Below, one piece after another: positions 32,960 to 45,227 of a DNA stretch of 64,000 nt. The stretch is from Limnephilus marmoratus (lineage: Eukaryota > Arthropoda > Insecta > Trichoptera > Limnephilidae), in NCBI GenBank assembly GCA_917880885.1, contig OU862909.1, forward strand, positions 30,190,851 through 30,254,850, written 5' to 3'. A program made the translations under genes and the position numbers. The stretch's first letter is position 1. Each line of letters begins with the position of its first letter. A model generated the notes under the pieces. It was not told the DNA's origin. It worked only from the letters and a program-made list of their open reading frames with translations, and did no database searches.

Positions 32960-33172
32960 AAATTAATCTCACCCAGTGGGGGTCTAGATTGGAAGACAAA
33001 CTGCCGTCCGTCAGTCCTGGACACACTTACCCATCCCTCATACGTATTTCCTTCCTAGAACTTTCTCTCTCTCCTTTCCTTAAAAAACCCTCCACACAGC
33101 ATTCCCTAAGTTGACATACGCCCTGAGAGAAATTCTTTTCCTCCTGGCCTCTTGTATGAGCTAATGTAAAAA
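32960..33172 (+). mobile_element. TACATTAG repeat, copy 6 (5' truncated)
   Basis: Plus-strand 3' half: GTCCGTCAGTCCTGGACACA, CTCTCTCCTTTCCTTAAAAA, CCTCCACACAGCATTCCCTA, then the inner hairpin and GAGCTAATGTAAAAAAC. Follows the same LINE-like tail as the other copies. Confidence 0.7.
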
Positions 33173-33234
33173 ACAGGGTGCAATTCACACAGGGTAGAAA
33201 TGAAACCTTCAGAAAATTAAAATAGACAAGAGTA

Positions 33235-33400
33235 GGGAGGCTACGAAGCACCGCACAAAGGGGAGACCGATAGGCTATGAAGCACAGCGCAAATAGGAGA
33301 CCGATTATACTATCTCATTCCCTCGCAGGCTAAATCCTGTAAATGTATCTGTTTGTCTCTTTTAAGGGTCGTTTTTATGTTTCATCGAAGTTTTCTTAAA
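33235..33400 (-). repeat. Dispersed repeat related to 7020-7218
   Basis: Inverted relative of 7020-7218 with two tandem units (on the plus strand GGCTACGAAGCACCGCACAA, GGGGAGACCGAT, then GGCTATGAAGCACAGCGCAA). It shares the GAATGAGATAGTAT block in the reverse direction. Confidence 0.6.
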
Positions 33401-33796
33401 AAATAGGTGCAATTGTATAATAAGCTATGAAAACACTTCTTGCGAATGGGAACATAAGATTCCCGCCCTGAGGCAAAACTTTATACTTTTCATTGTAGAA
33501 ATTGAAACCAGCTACTACAAGACAAAACACAAAACAGATGTAACTGGAAAGTCGTACAGTTAATTGGTGTAGTTTACGTGATAATCGTACCATGCCAAAA
33601 AGTACTGACTTTGTTGTAGGCATCGCAACCAGAGTTGGGCCGTACATTTTTACAGGAGTTAAAATTATGTTACAAAATTTTAAAATGAAGACAACCAAAA
33701 AACACACAATACAAAATACATTAACAATGATGTACAAACTTAAAAATAGGTAATATGCTCCTTAATTATCTGCAAAGCAGTATTATGTACCATGAA

Positions 33797-33973
33797 AATG
33801 TTCACAATTATCCTACGAGAAGACGCAGAGATTTTAGGCTTCCCAAAACTTAACTTTCGTGCATACAAAACAGCGTGTTTTATAAAGGGCAAAAACTTTA
33901 TAATAACCTACCAAATGCCATAAAGGAAGCTTCAAGCCTTAGCACTTTTCGTCGGATATGTGTTTATGTGTAA
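33797..33973 (+). pseudogene. LINE ORF2 C-terminal fragment
   Basis: The translation reads VHNYPTRRRRDFRLP, then FRAYKTACFIKGK, then after a frame change YNNLPNAIKEASSLSTFRR and a TAA at about 33971. This is the conserved C-terminal block of Jockey/CR1-type ORF2 proteins (HNTRxxxDFRLP...FYKGxxLYNxLP). It has a frameshift and an internal stop. Confidence 0.6.
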
Positions 33974-33999
33974 AAAATAATTTTTGATTGTTGAACATA

Positions 34000-35815
34000 C
34001 TCACCAATATTACTAGTATCTTAGTCATCTAGTTCATCTTATATAATGTATTTTCATATCAATCACGTTTGGCACTAACATCCCTGTTTGAAGTGTACGT
34101 ATGCACCAAATCAAAAAAACCGTTTGAGAAGTTTGAGTTCAACTCTAAATGCGCGACCAATAATATAAAAACATCGCAATTTACTGGTAGCATCAATACT
34201 GAAAAATTACTAAAATTACATATCTCATAACTTTTAAAGCATGTATGTTAATGCAAGGAAATAATGTTAGTAATTTGTTATTACTATTAAACCTCTTTAT
34301 CTACCATTCAACCGTTTAAACATTTACCGTTTTCTACACATACAGTTCGTTATTCGATCCAGATGGTACTTCTGTATCGTGTTCGTTAAGCAGTGATCTA
34401 ATAAAGAAGCCGTTCTTGAAATATGTCAGTAAATGGCGGTCAATTAAAACAACTTGATCTTTTGAAAATCAACAAAGAGGCGGTTAACTGAAAAAAACTT
34501 GAGGCGAGGACCTACGCTTCTAAAACAATTAGCCGTCGACCCCATTGAGACGGCGAATAAAGTAAATTGTAATTAATTACGGTATAAAAAGGGAAAAATG
34601 TTTTATCATCATTTGATATAAATCTTGCAAGAGAGTTACTACTGAGTACCCTCGCTCTCTGCTCTCTAATGCACTTGAGAGAATTGTAGACATCTTTGAA
34701 GTGAAAACATAAAGCAGAATGAGACGTGAGGGAATTCACTTCAGTATTTTTTTAACTGCAGAGCAAAGGGTTTAAAGGAAAACAATCTTTATGGTATACA
34801 GCGGAGAGCTTTGCGCTGCACTGAGAAACAAAAAATAACCCCCGTGTTATTTATCAATGTCAGCATTATTTTAGTTCAGTCGAGTAGAAAATGTTTTAAA
34901 AACTTTCTCTCAGCAATAAATATGATATTATGTTCATGCATGATCATTCAAGTTGTTTGTTGGATTCCACAATGATCTTCAAAAATTTAACAACCTTGTA
35001 AGAAAATTTACAATTTTTTTTGTGAAACAATCTCTAAAGATATCCCTTTCCTGCAATTTATTTCTACCGTTCCTGCTGTGCGGCGTGTTGTTTTTGTTGG
35101 TCCGATGAAATGTATGCAAATGAGTGTGATAAATCTGGTTCTACGAGTATCTCTCGTCACAAAAACAGGCACACGTTTGGGAAGAATATCGATTCGTAGT
35201 TTAAATGAATTCTCCAGGTTGTAGGTAGCTGATTTCAATATCAAGGAACTACACTGCCAATCCTTTGAATAAATAATTATTCTAAATCCCATCTCATCGC
35301 TTTTGTTGGCCCTTTTCTCAGATAATATTTATTTTGGCTTCGCAGCCATTGACTTAAATACATCATCTAAGCTCACAGAACGAACTTTTTTGTTCCTGAA
35401 AAACAAATATAAAATTTACGGTATGTTTTTAATACTTAAAAAGCTCTCGTTCCTGAATTCGCATGAACCATGTTCTCAGGTTTACCGTCACATTCGTAAA
35501 TTTGTTTTTTTTTAGTCTGCCAGCACATATTTATTATAAAGACCTTTGAATAATCAGCGCATATCATTGTGACAAAAATTTGAACACGAGTGGGACAATA
35601 CCTGTCACGTGGCATGAATATTCTTTTGTTCGTTTGTCAGGAACTTCATTTTTTCAATACATTATCTTCAGGTTCTTTTGCAGTTCGATAACGCGATGGC
35701 TGACAATTAAAAAACTGCACAATTGAGTTTCAAAACCGGCTAATATCGTTGGTGCTATTCGATATGCTCCGAAAATACAAAAAATTATATCCTCAGCATG
35801 GTTCAATTAGGTAAC
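34000..35815. other. Intergenic, no gene recognised
   Basis: About 1.8 kb of AT-rich sequence. The ORFs at 34512-34739 and 35008-35292 (minus strand) show no domain and no splice support. Confidence 0.45.
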
Positions 35816-35818
35816 ATT

Positions 35819-36200
35819 TTTTTTACATTAGCTCCACACAGGACGCCCTGAGGAAAATAATTCCCCTCAGAGCCTATGCCATCTTTGGGGGTGCTGTGCG
35901 GGGGGTCTTTTTAGGGAAAGGAAGTAGATGAAGTCGTCAGAAGGAAAAGGGTACGAGAGGTGGGTAGGAATCTGGGGGTCAGTGTGTCCAAGGCGATGTT
36001 CTGAGAGTCCTGCTGGAGAGGTCTACAGGTCTTCCTCAACTAGTCTTTCCCGATCCAGCCTGCCCCACAGTTGGTGGGCAGACGCATCTGCCGCAAAAAT
36101 CCGGACAAACCTCACCGAATGAAGCCGTGCACCCCTGCTAAGTCACCAATCGTTGCGAACCACTTGGGTTGACCTATGGCAGAGATGTTGGTAGTCCAAT
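35819..36200 (-). mobile_element. TACATTAG repeat, copy 7
   Basis: Minus-strand copy. The plus strand starts TTTTTTACATTAGCTCCACA with CAGGACGCCCTGAGG and carries GGTGGGTAGGAATCTGGGGG and GCAGACGCATCTGCCGCA. It has a deletion in the CACTGCGGTGC region. Confidence 0.75.
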
Positions 36201-36250
36201 AAATGAAAACATGACATGCATTTAAAAAAAATCGTTAGTTAATTCTTATA

Positions 36251-36567
36251 AGGGTATTAAGGGACGAAGGTTACTTTATCCGGTGAATCCTGACATTATT
36301 TGGAGTAAAGATGTGAATGAAATTTTAGGTTCTTTTAATGATTTTTCTTAAAAAATAAACAACAACAAAATTTGTTGCACATGTCATCACTGTTCACTCA
36401 GCCGAGTAATCACCCAACCACTCACTCTTATCCTAACTGTCCAATACCTACTGATTTTTAATGTTTGAAGTAAAAAAAAATGTCCTTGGAAACCATGTCA
36501 ATTACATTTTTTTCTCCAACTGACGTCTGTTTGAAGTAAGTGATGTAAGTATCACTAAGGCCCTCCG
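36251..36567. mobile_element. ~320-bp MITE (AGGGTATTAAGGGACG), copy 2
   Basis: Left end AGGGTATTAAGGGACGAAGG followed by TGAATCCTGACATTATTTGG, matching the right end of copy 1 (28270-28612). The right end is more diverged. The interior conserves a block with TGTCCAATACCTACTGATTT (inverted relative to copy 1). Confidence 0.6.
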
Positions 36568-36879
36568 TTCATGGAGATACTTACAAACTACGTAATTGTG
36601 ACGCAATCACGAGTACCCTGCAGATATACTACTCTTTAATGCTGGTTTCCGTACACGGCGCTACCCGAAATATACTGAACTTGATCATTTTTCACGTGCA
36701 GACGTGGAGTTAACACGATGTCAAGCAATGTCAAATGACTTTTTTCCAACATCAATCCATGCCTTCTCCACTAAATCCTTTCTTACATATTCTGGTAAAC
36801 ACGCATTTTTTCCACTTCCAGAACAAATCTAACATTACTTTCATGTTCCGACGCCATTTCTGTTAAACGTCAAACGAAT

Positions 36880-37150
36880 AAGTATCAGACACAAATGATA
36901 CGACGCGACGCGTCGCGTGCAATCAGCACCGTCGGTATCGTGATACTGATTGGAAACCGACACCCGCCGCGTAGCGCCGTGTACGAGAACCAGCAAAATC
37001 GTCCGGGGGTACTTACGATCTGCGCGCATAATACGCGCACGAGGATCGAGTATCTTGTAAGTAGCGTCATGTATGGAGGCACTAAGCCGTAAAAATATAT
37101 CGGTATTCGCGGTCGGTGAAAAAGTTTGCGACAGCACGGTGTGTATGAGC
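36880..37150. other. CpG-rich patch with overlapping ORFs on both strands
   Basis: Contains the palindrome GCGACGCGTCGC at about 36902 and an excess of CpG. ORFs in three frames overlap here, which is a composition effect rather than evidence of a gene. It may be a mobile-element promoter or an unmethylated host regulatory patch. Confidence 0.35.
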
Positions 37151-37295
37151 AACACTGCCATTCTAAATATGAATTGTACTTAATCATGTCTCATGTGATG
37201 TAGTGAGATGCCATTGCATACATTTCACTCAAGTTTACATTGAAAGATCATAACTTTAAACTAATTTTAACTAATTTTGTTGACTCTTTAACTCT

Positions 37296-37722
37296 TTAAA
37301 AGTAATGCATTTTCATCAAAGCTAAACAAATAATAAATATATCTAACATATCATTATTTTTTTTTATAAGAACAAAAATGTGTGGGGACCAAATCATGGA
37401 GCCGTACTCTAAGATACTTCTTACATATGAGTAGTACAAGATTCTAAAGCTACTGAGGTTCTTGAACGATTTGGTGATTCTAGTGATAAAAGCCAGCATT
37501 CTTTTGGCCTAATTGACAATGTGTTGGTAATGGTTTCTGAATGTTACTTCGAGTCAAGTAAGATTCGAAATCTCTAATAGAGTCTACTCTTTTTAGGATT
37601 TCATGTTTCATCCCGGATCGTGTCAGAGTAGTCGATTTTATGGACGTTTTCGTGAATGAGAAGATGTTACATTTGCTAATATTTAATTCAATTGCATTAT
37701 CTATACACCATTGAAACTCCAT
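37296..37722 (-). pseudogene. LINE reverse-transcriptase (thumb region) fragment
   Basis: Two minus-strand frames form one protein with a frameshift near 37490. The upstream part includes EFQWCIDNAIELNISKCNIF, then SIRDF. The downstream part includes ITRITKSFKNLSSFRILYYS and VRSILEYGSMIWSP. These are the regions after the catalytic motif in Jockey/I-type LINE RTs (WCxxNxLxLNxxKC, YxSLVRSxLEYxSxxWxP). The catalytic motif itself is absent. Confidence 0.7.
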
Positions 37723-38824
37723 TGAAAATAAACATGGTTTATAAAGGGTAATAATATGATAAGCTGTAAAAGCTGAAATTCCTGGAAATTTGCAGCAGAA
37801 CTTTCCGTGAAGTATTTTGTTGTATATTCCTTTAAGCTATTAGAGGAACATACAAAAATAGAACTTTTGGTATTTGTGACTACGTTTTATACATTGCCTT
37901 TATTCTATATCCTAGAATATTTTTTACAAAGTCGCTTTTTCCGCGTAAAAAGTTTTTTTAAGGAAAGATCTTTTATAATAAAAATCTCTTTCTTTGAGCA
38001 TATTATCCGAGGAATTCAGTAGCTGTCTAAACGCGTCGAAAACTTTGCTAATTTAAAGTAAGAAAAAAATCGTTAGTTTGTTTGACCTCGAATAAATTAC
38101 AAGACATTACGAATAAGGCTTTTGGCTGTGGCATCCATTCCTATACTTTCGGTTCATGCTGGACAAACTAATTTCCGCATTCAACGAACCGAGAAGTCGA
38201 ATCCGATTGTAATTTTAGAAAATCGGGCCACATTATCAACCACACAGGGTGTAAGTTAATTATTTAGTTAGATATACCAGGAATATAATATGATAATATT
38301 ATTAACGCATCATGTAGTAGGCGTTACTGGCAAACAAAATAACTTTTTAAAATAAATTTGAAACACATCATGAAACATCATGTAAACAACGGGTTATTTA
38401 CCGCAATCGGGATTTGAACTCTATTGAAGGCCATTCGTTACATGGAGATACTTACTGGAGACTCGAGTTTCGTGAGCATAGCATACGCTCTACACGCATC
38501 GCGACGCATCAATCGGGTTTGATGTTAGTTGTACGCTTTTGACAGTTCTGATGCGCGCTACGCATGTTGCATTCGCGTCTATTACTCGTTTGACGAGAAA
38601 TGACGTCCGAACATGATTTGTACGCTCTATTTATTATGAAGGTTGGAAAATATTCAAAATATAACTATATGTTACAGGAATACATAACATTTAAGAAAGG
38701 ATTTAGCGGCGAAACGTTGTATTGAGATTGGAAAAAAAGTCAATTTAACATCATCCTTATGGTAGGTACTTGCTCTAATACCGTAGTGCAAATTAAACTA
38801 ATTACAAGAGTAATAACTCACCTT

Positions 38825-39425
38825 TTTTACGTTAACTCCATTTTATGTCATCTGAGATGTCAGCTATGTAGGGGGTATTTTTGAGGAGAGGAAGGAATGA
38901 ACATTGGTCTTGAAGAGACCCATGTTGTAGGAAGAAGAAAACACAAAGGCCGGCAAATCGTCCAACAGCCGAGCTGTTGAACACAAGAATGAATCGAAGA
39001 AGCGACCCGTTCTCATGTGACAAATTTCAACCGCGTACATATGTTGGGAACGCGTTTGGCGTGTTTCCCGACTATGCCCCGGTGCCGAAGGGATCAATGC
39101 CGCTAGTTCCTCGCGACATCTTGCATTGAATTACCGGCAGAACAAGGATAGCATTCCCACCCGACGCCTGTGCTCTAAAGATTGCAATCCGTTTATTAAA
39201 TTAAGAGAACCTATCAGACGGACCACCCGATTCTGCACAGATTGGAGGATTTTTTCAGGTATTTTGGGGCTTCAGACTAAAGGTGGCTGCCAAATTCAAC
39301 CGTCGGACGCCCTTGTGATTTGTACAGGGTTAGCAGTTGTGTACTATTAAAGTATCTGCGGGCCCTGTACAGTACGCCCAGTTTTTGAGAGGCTAACTTA
39401 ACTCTGGCTACGATGGAGCCTATAC
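38825..39425 (-). pseudogene. Second copy of the 23.4-kb LINE, C-terminal part
   Basis: Minus-strand relative of 23355-24425. It shares the HSRETRQTRSQHMYAVEICH and MRTGRFFDSFLCSTARLLDD segments and the same 3' UTR (GGAAGGAATGAACATTGGTC on the plus strand). Shorter and more mutated: the frame is broken and the RT catalytic region is missing. The tail has lost part of the CCTCCACACAGC block. Confidence 0.75.
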
Positions 39426-39429
39426 ATCA

Positions 39430-40106
39430 ATAAGAAATTTATTTAGTTGTCGATCTCAAAATCACACAACAAACAATCACCTCATTTATAGAAGAGGACA
39501 AATAAAAGCATCCAAGGATATAAGCTTGCTTGTAGATTCGCAATATCAGAAATATGCATTTTTTATGAAATAAACGACTAAATCATCCCTTCCAATAATA
39601 GCTTTACATAATTTATGTTTTTGCTAAGAGTAGATAACGCCCTGTATATATGGCTAACTGCGAAAACTGAAAACTGTATTTAGGTAGGTGTAGGAATTGT
39701 AGGAAAGCCAACCGAACCGTATGCATATTGTAATAATTTTACCTGACGATGGCAAAGTTTTATATGTTCCTATTTCAACAAAGTTGGTTGAAACTTCTTG
39801 TTTTGAAACACGGCTTGCTAACCAATGTGGCTCGTGCCTTATCTACTATTTAGTGCAAATGACCCAAATAGCAAACGGTTCGAATGTAAAACTATGCCTT
39901 GGGAATGGTTACATGGTCCACATTTTACATGTCAAACAAGTATTTAGCGATTAAAAAAATGTTTCTGCATTACTTTATACAGAGGAATTTTTGGTTGAAT
40001 GCCATCTCCTCACAAAGCCATCGCAAGAATTTTAAATCTAAATTGTGGCTCTCTCCAGAGTGGTGCTGAAAATATCCACATAATCGAAATTATTTTTTTT
40101 ATTAGA
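39430..40106. other. Intergenic left flank of the BEL/Pao element
   Basis: Non-repetitive AT-rich sequence. The ORF 39721-39954 has no recognisable domain. Confidence 0.4.
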
Positions 40107-40111
40107 GTTTT

Positions 40112-40686
40112 TGTAACAGACGTCTTGATGTATTGGATTTTTTGTTTACGTGAAACTCGCAGGGAAGAATAAAATGACATAATCAAGTCAATTCTTGCGA
40201 AATATTACATGTTCAAACTAGCTTATTATTCAACGAAACTTGCATCTACGGTCATCGAGGTAAACAACATGTGTGAAAATGACGTCAACCCATGCAAGAA
40301 AAAATAAGTCGTGTCAAAACAAGTTTGTTTACGTGAAAATCGCAGCTATCGGCCGCACGTGTCCCCTTGAAAATATTGCCTATTCAGGGAAGAGTAAAAC
40401 AATATAATCAAGTCAATTCTTGCGAAATGTTACATGTTAAAACTAGCTTGTTGTGCAACTTGCACCTGCGGTCATCGAGGTAAACAACAGGTGGCGAAAT
40501 GAATAACATGTTTACGTTTTCCTTTAACTAAAATTAGTATAAAAACCGTCTGAAAAATAAATATTGATTATTATCAAAGGAACTTCTGAGTTGTTATTAT
40601 CTCCCGAAACCGAAGTGGTGACGATCGGAGTCCAGCGCCCCTATTGTTTACAGTATTTGTATGGAACAGAAAAGTGGTCTCATACA
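40112..40686 (+). repeat. 5' LTR of BEL/Pao element
   Basis: Contains a TATA box (TATAAAAA at 40538-40545) and a polyadenylation signal AATAAA at 40556-40561, so the U3/R region lies in the right half. An internal duplication occupies most of U3: 40144-40273 and 40327-40494 share GTTTACGTGAAA, AATCAAGTCAATTCTTGCG and GGTCATCGAGGTAAACAAC. Confidence 0.92.
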
Positions 40687-40689
40687 AAT

Positions 40690-40707
40690 TGGTCCTTTTC
40701 GAGCCGG
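40690..40707 (+). other. Putative primer binding site
   Basis: TGGTCCTTTTCGAGCCGG begins three bases after the 5' LTR. TGG matches the CCA end of a tRNA. The priming tRNA is not identified here. Confidence 0.55.
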
Positions 40708-40897
40708 ATCCCACGTCATCAAATCTTTCTCAGTGGAGATGGCATCACACGCAGCGGCCGTAAAATCCTGGCTTCAACCGAGACATCACGGCCCTGCCTC
40801 GCAAACTCAGATGCATCTATACCTACTGCCGATCCAGATGCTACCTTAAGCCTACGTCTCCACCATCAAAGATCTACAGGAGGCTGATAAAGGCAAC

Positions 40898-43610
40898 AAC
40901 AAACTGAGCAGCAACGAGATATGCAGCTACCAGATATGCGGCAACGAACCCAACAGCAACAAAATATACAGCTTCCACACATGCAGCAACGAGACATGCA
41001 GCTAATAGACGTCTAGCAACAAATTGGCAGCAACGAGATATGCAACTTCCACATATGGAGCAACGAGATATGCAGCTTCCACATATGGAGTAACGAAACC
41101 AGCACCAACGTGATATGCAGCAACCAACTGAGCAGCAATGAGATATGCAGCCACCAGTATACAGCAACGAACCCAGCAGCAACGAGATATGCAGCTACCA
41201 CATATACCGCAACAAGATATGCAGCAACAAACTGAGCAGCAACAATATATGCAACAAAACACTGAACAGCTCACAGACATGCATCAACGAACCCAGCAGC
41301 AACGAGATATGCAGCTACCACATATACCGCAACAAGATATGCAGCAACAAACTGAGCAGCAACGAGATATGCAGCTAACAGACATGCAACAACGAACCCA
41401 GCAGCAACGAGATATGCAGCTACCACATATACCACAATGAGGTATGCAGCAACAAACTGAGCAGCAACGATATATGCAGCTTCTACACATACAGCAACGG
41501 GACATGCAGCAATGAAACATGCAGCTAACAGACGTCTAGCAACAAATTGACAGTAACGAGATACGCAGCTTCCACATATGGAGCAACGAGATATGCAGCT
41601 TCCACATATGGAGCAACGAGACAAGCAGCAACAAACTGGGCAGCAACGAGATATGCAGCTACCATATATAACGCAACGAGATATGCAGCTACCACATATA
41701 CCGCAACGAGATATGCAGCAACAAACCCAGCGGCGACGAGATATGCAGCTACCATATATACCGCAACGAGATATGCAGCAACAAACTGAGCAGCAACGAG
41801 ATATGCAGCTAACAGACATGCAACAACGAACCCAGCAGCAACGAGATATGCAGCTACCACATATACTGCAACGAGATATGCAACAAAACACTGAGCAGCT
41901 CACAGACATGCATCAACGAACCCAGCAGCAACAAGATATGCAGCTTCCACACATGCAGCAAGGAGACATGCAGCAATAAACTGAGCAGCAACGAGATATG
42001 CAGCAACAAACTGAGCAGCAACGAGATATGCAGCTACCACATATACCGCAACAAGATATGCAGCAACAAACTGAGCAGCAACGAGATATGCAGCTAACAG
42101 ACATGCAACAAACCCAGCAGCAACGAGATATGCAGCTACCACATATACCGCAACGAGATATGCAACAAAACACTGAGCAGCTCACAGACATGCAACAACG
42201 AACCCAGCAGCAACGAGATATGCAGCTACCACATATACTGCAACGAGATATGCAACAAAACACTGAGCAGCTCACAGACATGCATCAACGAACCCAGCAG
42301 CAACAAGATATGCAGCTTCCACACATGCAGCAAGGAGACATGCAGCAATAAACTGAGCAGCAACGAGATATGCAGCAACAAACTGAGCAGCAACGAGATA
42401 TGCAGCTACCACATATACCGCAACAAGATATGCAGCAACAAACTGAGCAGCAACGAGATATGCAGCTAACAGACATGCAACAAACCCAGCAGCAACGAGA
42501 TATGCAGCTACCACATATACCGCAACGAGATATGCAACAAAACACTGAGCAGCTCACAGACATGCATCAACGAACCCAGCAGCAACGAGATATGCAGCTA
42601 CCACATATACCGCAACGAGTCATGCAGCAACAAACTGAGCAGCAAAATATATGCATCTACCACATGCAGCAACGAGAAATGCAACAACAAACTGAGCAGC
42701 AACGAGATATGCAGCTACCAGATATGCGGCAACGAACCCAACAGCAACAAGATATACATGCAGCTTCCACACATGCAGCAACGAGACATGCAGCTAATAG
42801 ACGTCTAGCAACAAATTGGCAGCAACGAGATATGCAGTTTTCATATACGGAGCAACGAGACATGCAGCAACAAACTGATCAGCGACGAGATATGCAGTTA
42901 CCATACATGCAGCGACGAAATATGCAGAAACAGACATGCAGCAACAAGATATGCAGCAAAAAACCCAGCAGCAACGGCATGCAGCAACGAGAAATGCAGC
43001 AACAAACTGAGCATTAACGAGATATTCAGCCACCAGATATGCAGCAACGAACCCAGCAGCAACAAGATATGCAGCTTCCACAAATGCAACAATGAGACAT
43101 GCGGCAATAAACTGAGCAGCAACGAGATATGCAGCTACCAGATATGCGGCAACAAACCCAACAGCAACAAGATATACAGCTTCCACACATGCAGCAACGA
43201 GACATGCAGCTAATAGACGTCTAGCAACAAATTGGCAGCAACGAGATATGCAGTTTTCATATACGGAGCAACGAGACATGCAGCAACAAACTGATCAGCG
43301 ACGAGATATGCAGTTACCATACATGCAGCGACGAGATATGCAGAAACAGACATGCAGCAACAAGATATGCAGCAAACCCAGCAGCAACGAGATATGCAGC
43401 TACGGCATGCAGCAACGAGAAATGCAGCAACAAACTGAGCATTAACGAGGTATTCAGCCACCAGATATGCAGCAACGAACCCAGCAGCAACAAGATATGC
43501 AGCTTCCACAAATGCAACAATGAGACATGCGGCAATAAACTGAGCAGCAACAAAATATACAGCTACCACTCATGCAACAGCGATATATGCAGCTACTAGA
43601 TATGCAGTAA
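40898..43610 (+). repeat. Gln-rich tandem repeat array with higher-order duplications
   Basis: Built from short units around CAACGAGATATGCAGC and CAACAAACTGAGCAG. The plus-strand frame encodes (MQLPHIPQRD)(MQQQTEQQRD)-type repeats. Long open stretches (41578-41979, 41998-42351, 42370-43017) share one frame and are separated only by TAA codons at the same repeat position. Higher-order copies are seen: 41881-42250 recurs at +372, and about 42763-43010 recurs at +416. The minus strand also looks open, as hydrophobic LVAAY repeats, but this is a by-product. It may be an expanded gag segment or non-coding satellite captured by the element. Confidence 0.85.
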
Positions 43611-44014
43611 TCCGCATATATGGATACTCGATACCCTGTGACAGCCAGCCAGAGAATTCCCGAGCTTGCAGCAATCGGCTCGACCCTAAATGCTAGTCCC
43701 GGATATACTGAAAACCAAGACCGTACTCACACTGGATGAACATATCGAAACATAGATCCACTGGCCTAGATCACCTCCGCGATAGTAGAATCACTCCACA
43801 TTGCCAGAAGCAAGCCCTATCAGAGAGTACAACAGCTGGCCTGACACGCAAAGCAGATTGCTGACCCATTCGCGGCCCTGCGCGCTGCAACTCCACGCCA
43901 AGCTGATCACCAACCTGCCTGAATTTGCAGTCCCATACGAGCCTGAGCCGCGTCCTGCCATCCCATTTTCATGATAAGTTATTCTTTCTAATTGTTTATC
44001 CTAGTAATCGCACC

Positions 44015-44240
44015 AACTAGCCAGCCCCCCAACTTGTTTGTGACAAGATACGCAACTCAAGTAATGGCATCACCTAGCCCGCCTCCTAACTTGTTTGCGA
44101 CGAGATACGCAACTCAAGCAAAGGCAACAAACAGCTAGCCTCCCAACTTGTTTGCGACGAGATACGCAACTCAAGTAAAGGCACCCACTAGCCCGCCTCC
44201 CAACAAGTTTTCAACAAAATACGCTACTCAACCGAAGGCC
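44015..44240 (+). repeat. 57-bp tandem repeat, four units
   Basis: Units of CCAACTTGTTTGCGACGAGA with TACGCAACTCAAG begin at 44031, 44088, 44145 and, diverged, 44202. Internal to the BEL/Pao element. Notice the shared GACGAGATA core with the larger array upstream. Confidence 0.8.
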
Positions 44241-44275
44241 AGCAAGGCTAATTCCATCTTCTAATTTCAATTCCA

Positions 44276-44440
44276 GCAGTGCCACTACCAGAATAGCGGT
44301 GCTCCTCATCACTGCAGCCAAGCAGTGCCACTACCAGAATAGCGGTGCTCCTCATCACTGCAGCCAAGGTGAGCAAGTCCTCCCCAGCAGTACCACTGCC
44401 AGAACAACGGTGGTCCTCATCGGAGCAGCCAAGGCAAGCA
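44276..44440 (+). repeat. 46-bp tandem repeat
   Basis: GCAGTGCCACTACCAGAATA with GCGGTGCTCCTCATCACTGC occurs twice with a 46-bp period (44276 and 44322). A diverged third unit (GCAGTACCACTGCCAG) starts at 44387. Confidence 0.8.
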
Positions 44441-45006
44441 AGGCCTTCCAGAACATCGGTACTCTCCTCAGACGGGAGGAGCGCGTTTCCACAATAAAAG
44501 GGATAAAATTTCATGGAACTGACTCCAAGATGAAAACGCTCTAGTGGCACTAAAGTCACGAGACAGACACGCAATTCTCTAGCAATACCGTGCATCAATT
44601 GGCTTTGCTAACCGCCAATAAAAACCGCAGAATCTAGGAAAGGTTAATACGACCCACGAAGAGGCAATACGACCCACGAGTAGGAGATCAACCCGGCTTT
44701 ATTTCCTGCCTTACGATTTGGCCCAAAATATAACTTCAAGCCGTGTGGCACTCGAACGTGAGCTGTGACAAACCCAGTGCCCCTGAACATATCCAGAAGT
44801 GGACAAATTGGATGATCCTGCAAAAACACATACACAATCACCATCCCAAGACGCTGCTTCAATAACATGCCGCACTCATCTCAGCAAGACTCGCCTGAAC
44901 CATGTAAAAGGAAAGCCATGCCCTGATAACCCAAGTCCATTTCTGGACAGATTCAACAACCGTATTGTGTTTGCTGCGCACCGATCCACACATTTACCCC
45001 ACCTTT

Positions 45007-45135
45007 GTGGCAAACAGACTGGGTAAAATAGATGAAATGACCAACATACAAGACTGAAGGTGGGTGTCAACTAAGCCAAATCCCGCCGACCTTGGTACAC
45101 GGGATCCAAACACCCAACGAACGAACACTAGAAGC
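45007..45135 (+). pseudogene. BEL/Pao pol remnant around RNase H end
   Basis: Frame from 45007 reads VANRLGKIDEMTNIQD, a TGA in place of a codon at 45055, then RWVSTKPNPADLGTRD. This matches the conserved junction after the RNase H domain of BEL/Pao Pol (FVANRxxxI...WRxVxTxxNPADLxxRG). The upstream RNase H, RT and protease are missing or unrecognisable, and the zinc-binding part of integrase that should follow is also gone. Confidence 0.65.
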
Positions 45136-45227
45136 GAGGCCCCACTACATCAGTCTTATGTCAACCCCTAATGGGAACATTGCCGCTAAATTGACTGATA
45201 CACCACACACGCCCCTTTACACACTGC

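Noticed and set aside
36841..37187. Three overlapping ORFs in a CpG-rich patch
   Set aside because: They overlap on both strands without domains; the openness is explained by base composition.
40874..43569. Several minus-strand ORFs with LVAAY/CISRC-like repeats, looking like membrane or Cys-rich proteins
   Set aside because: They are reverse-frame readings of the BEL/Pao tandem array. Their length follows the repeat period, and the element is transcribed from the other strand.
40898..43610. CRISPR-like regular array
   Set aside because: Units are contiguous and protein-phase-like without unique spacers, and the context is a eukaryotic LTR element.
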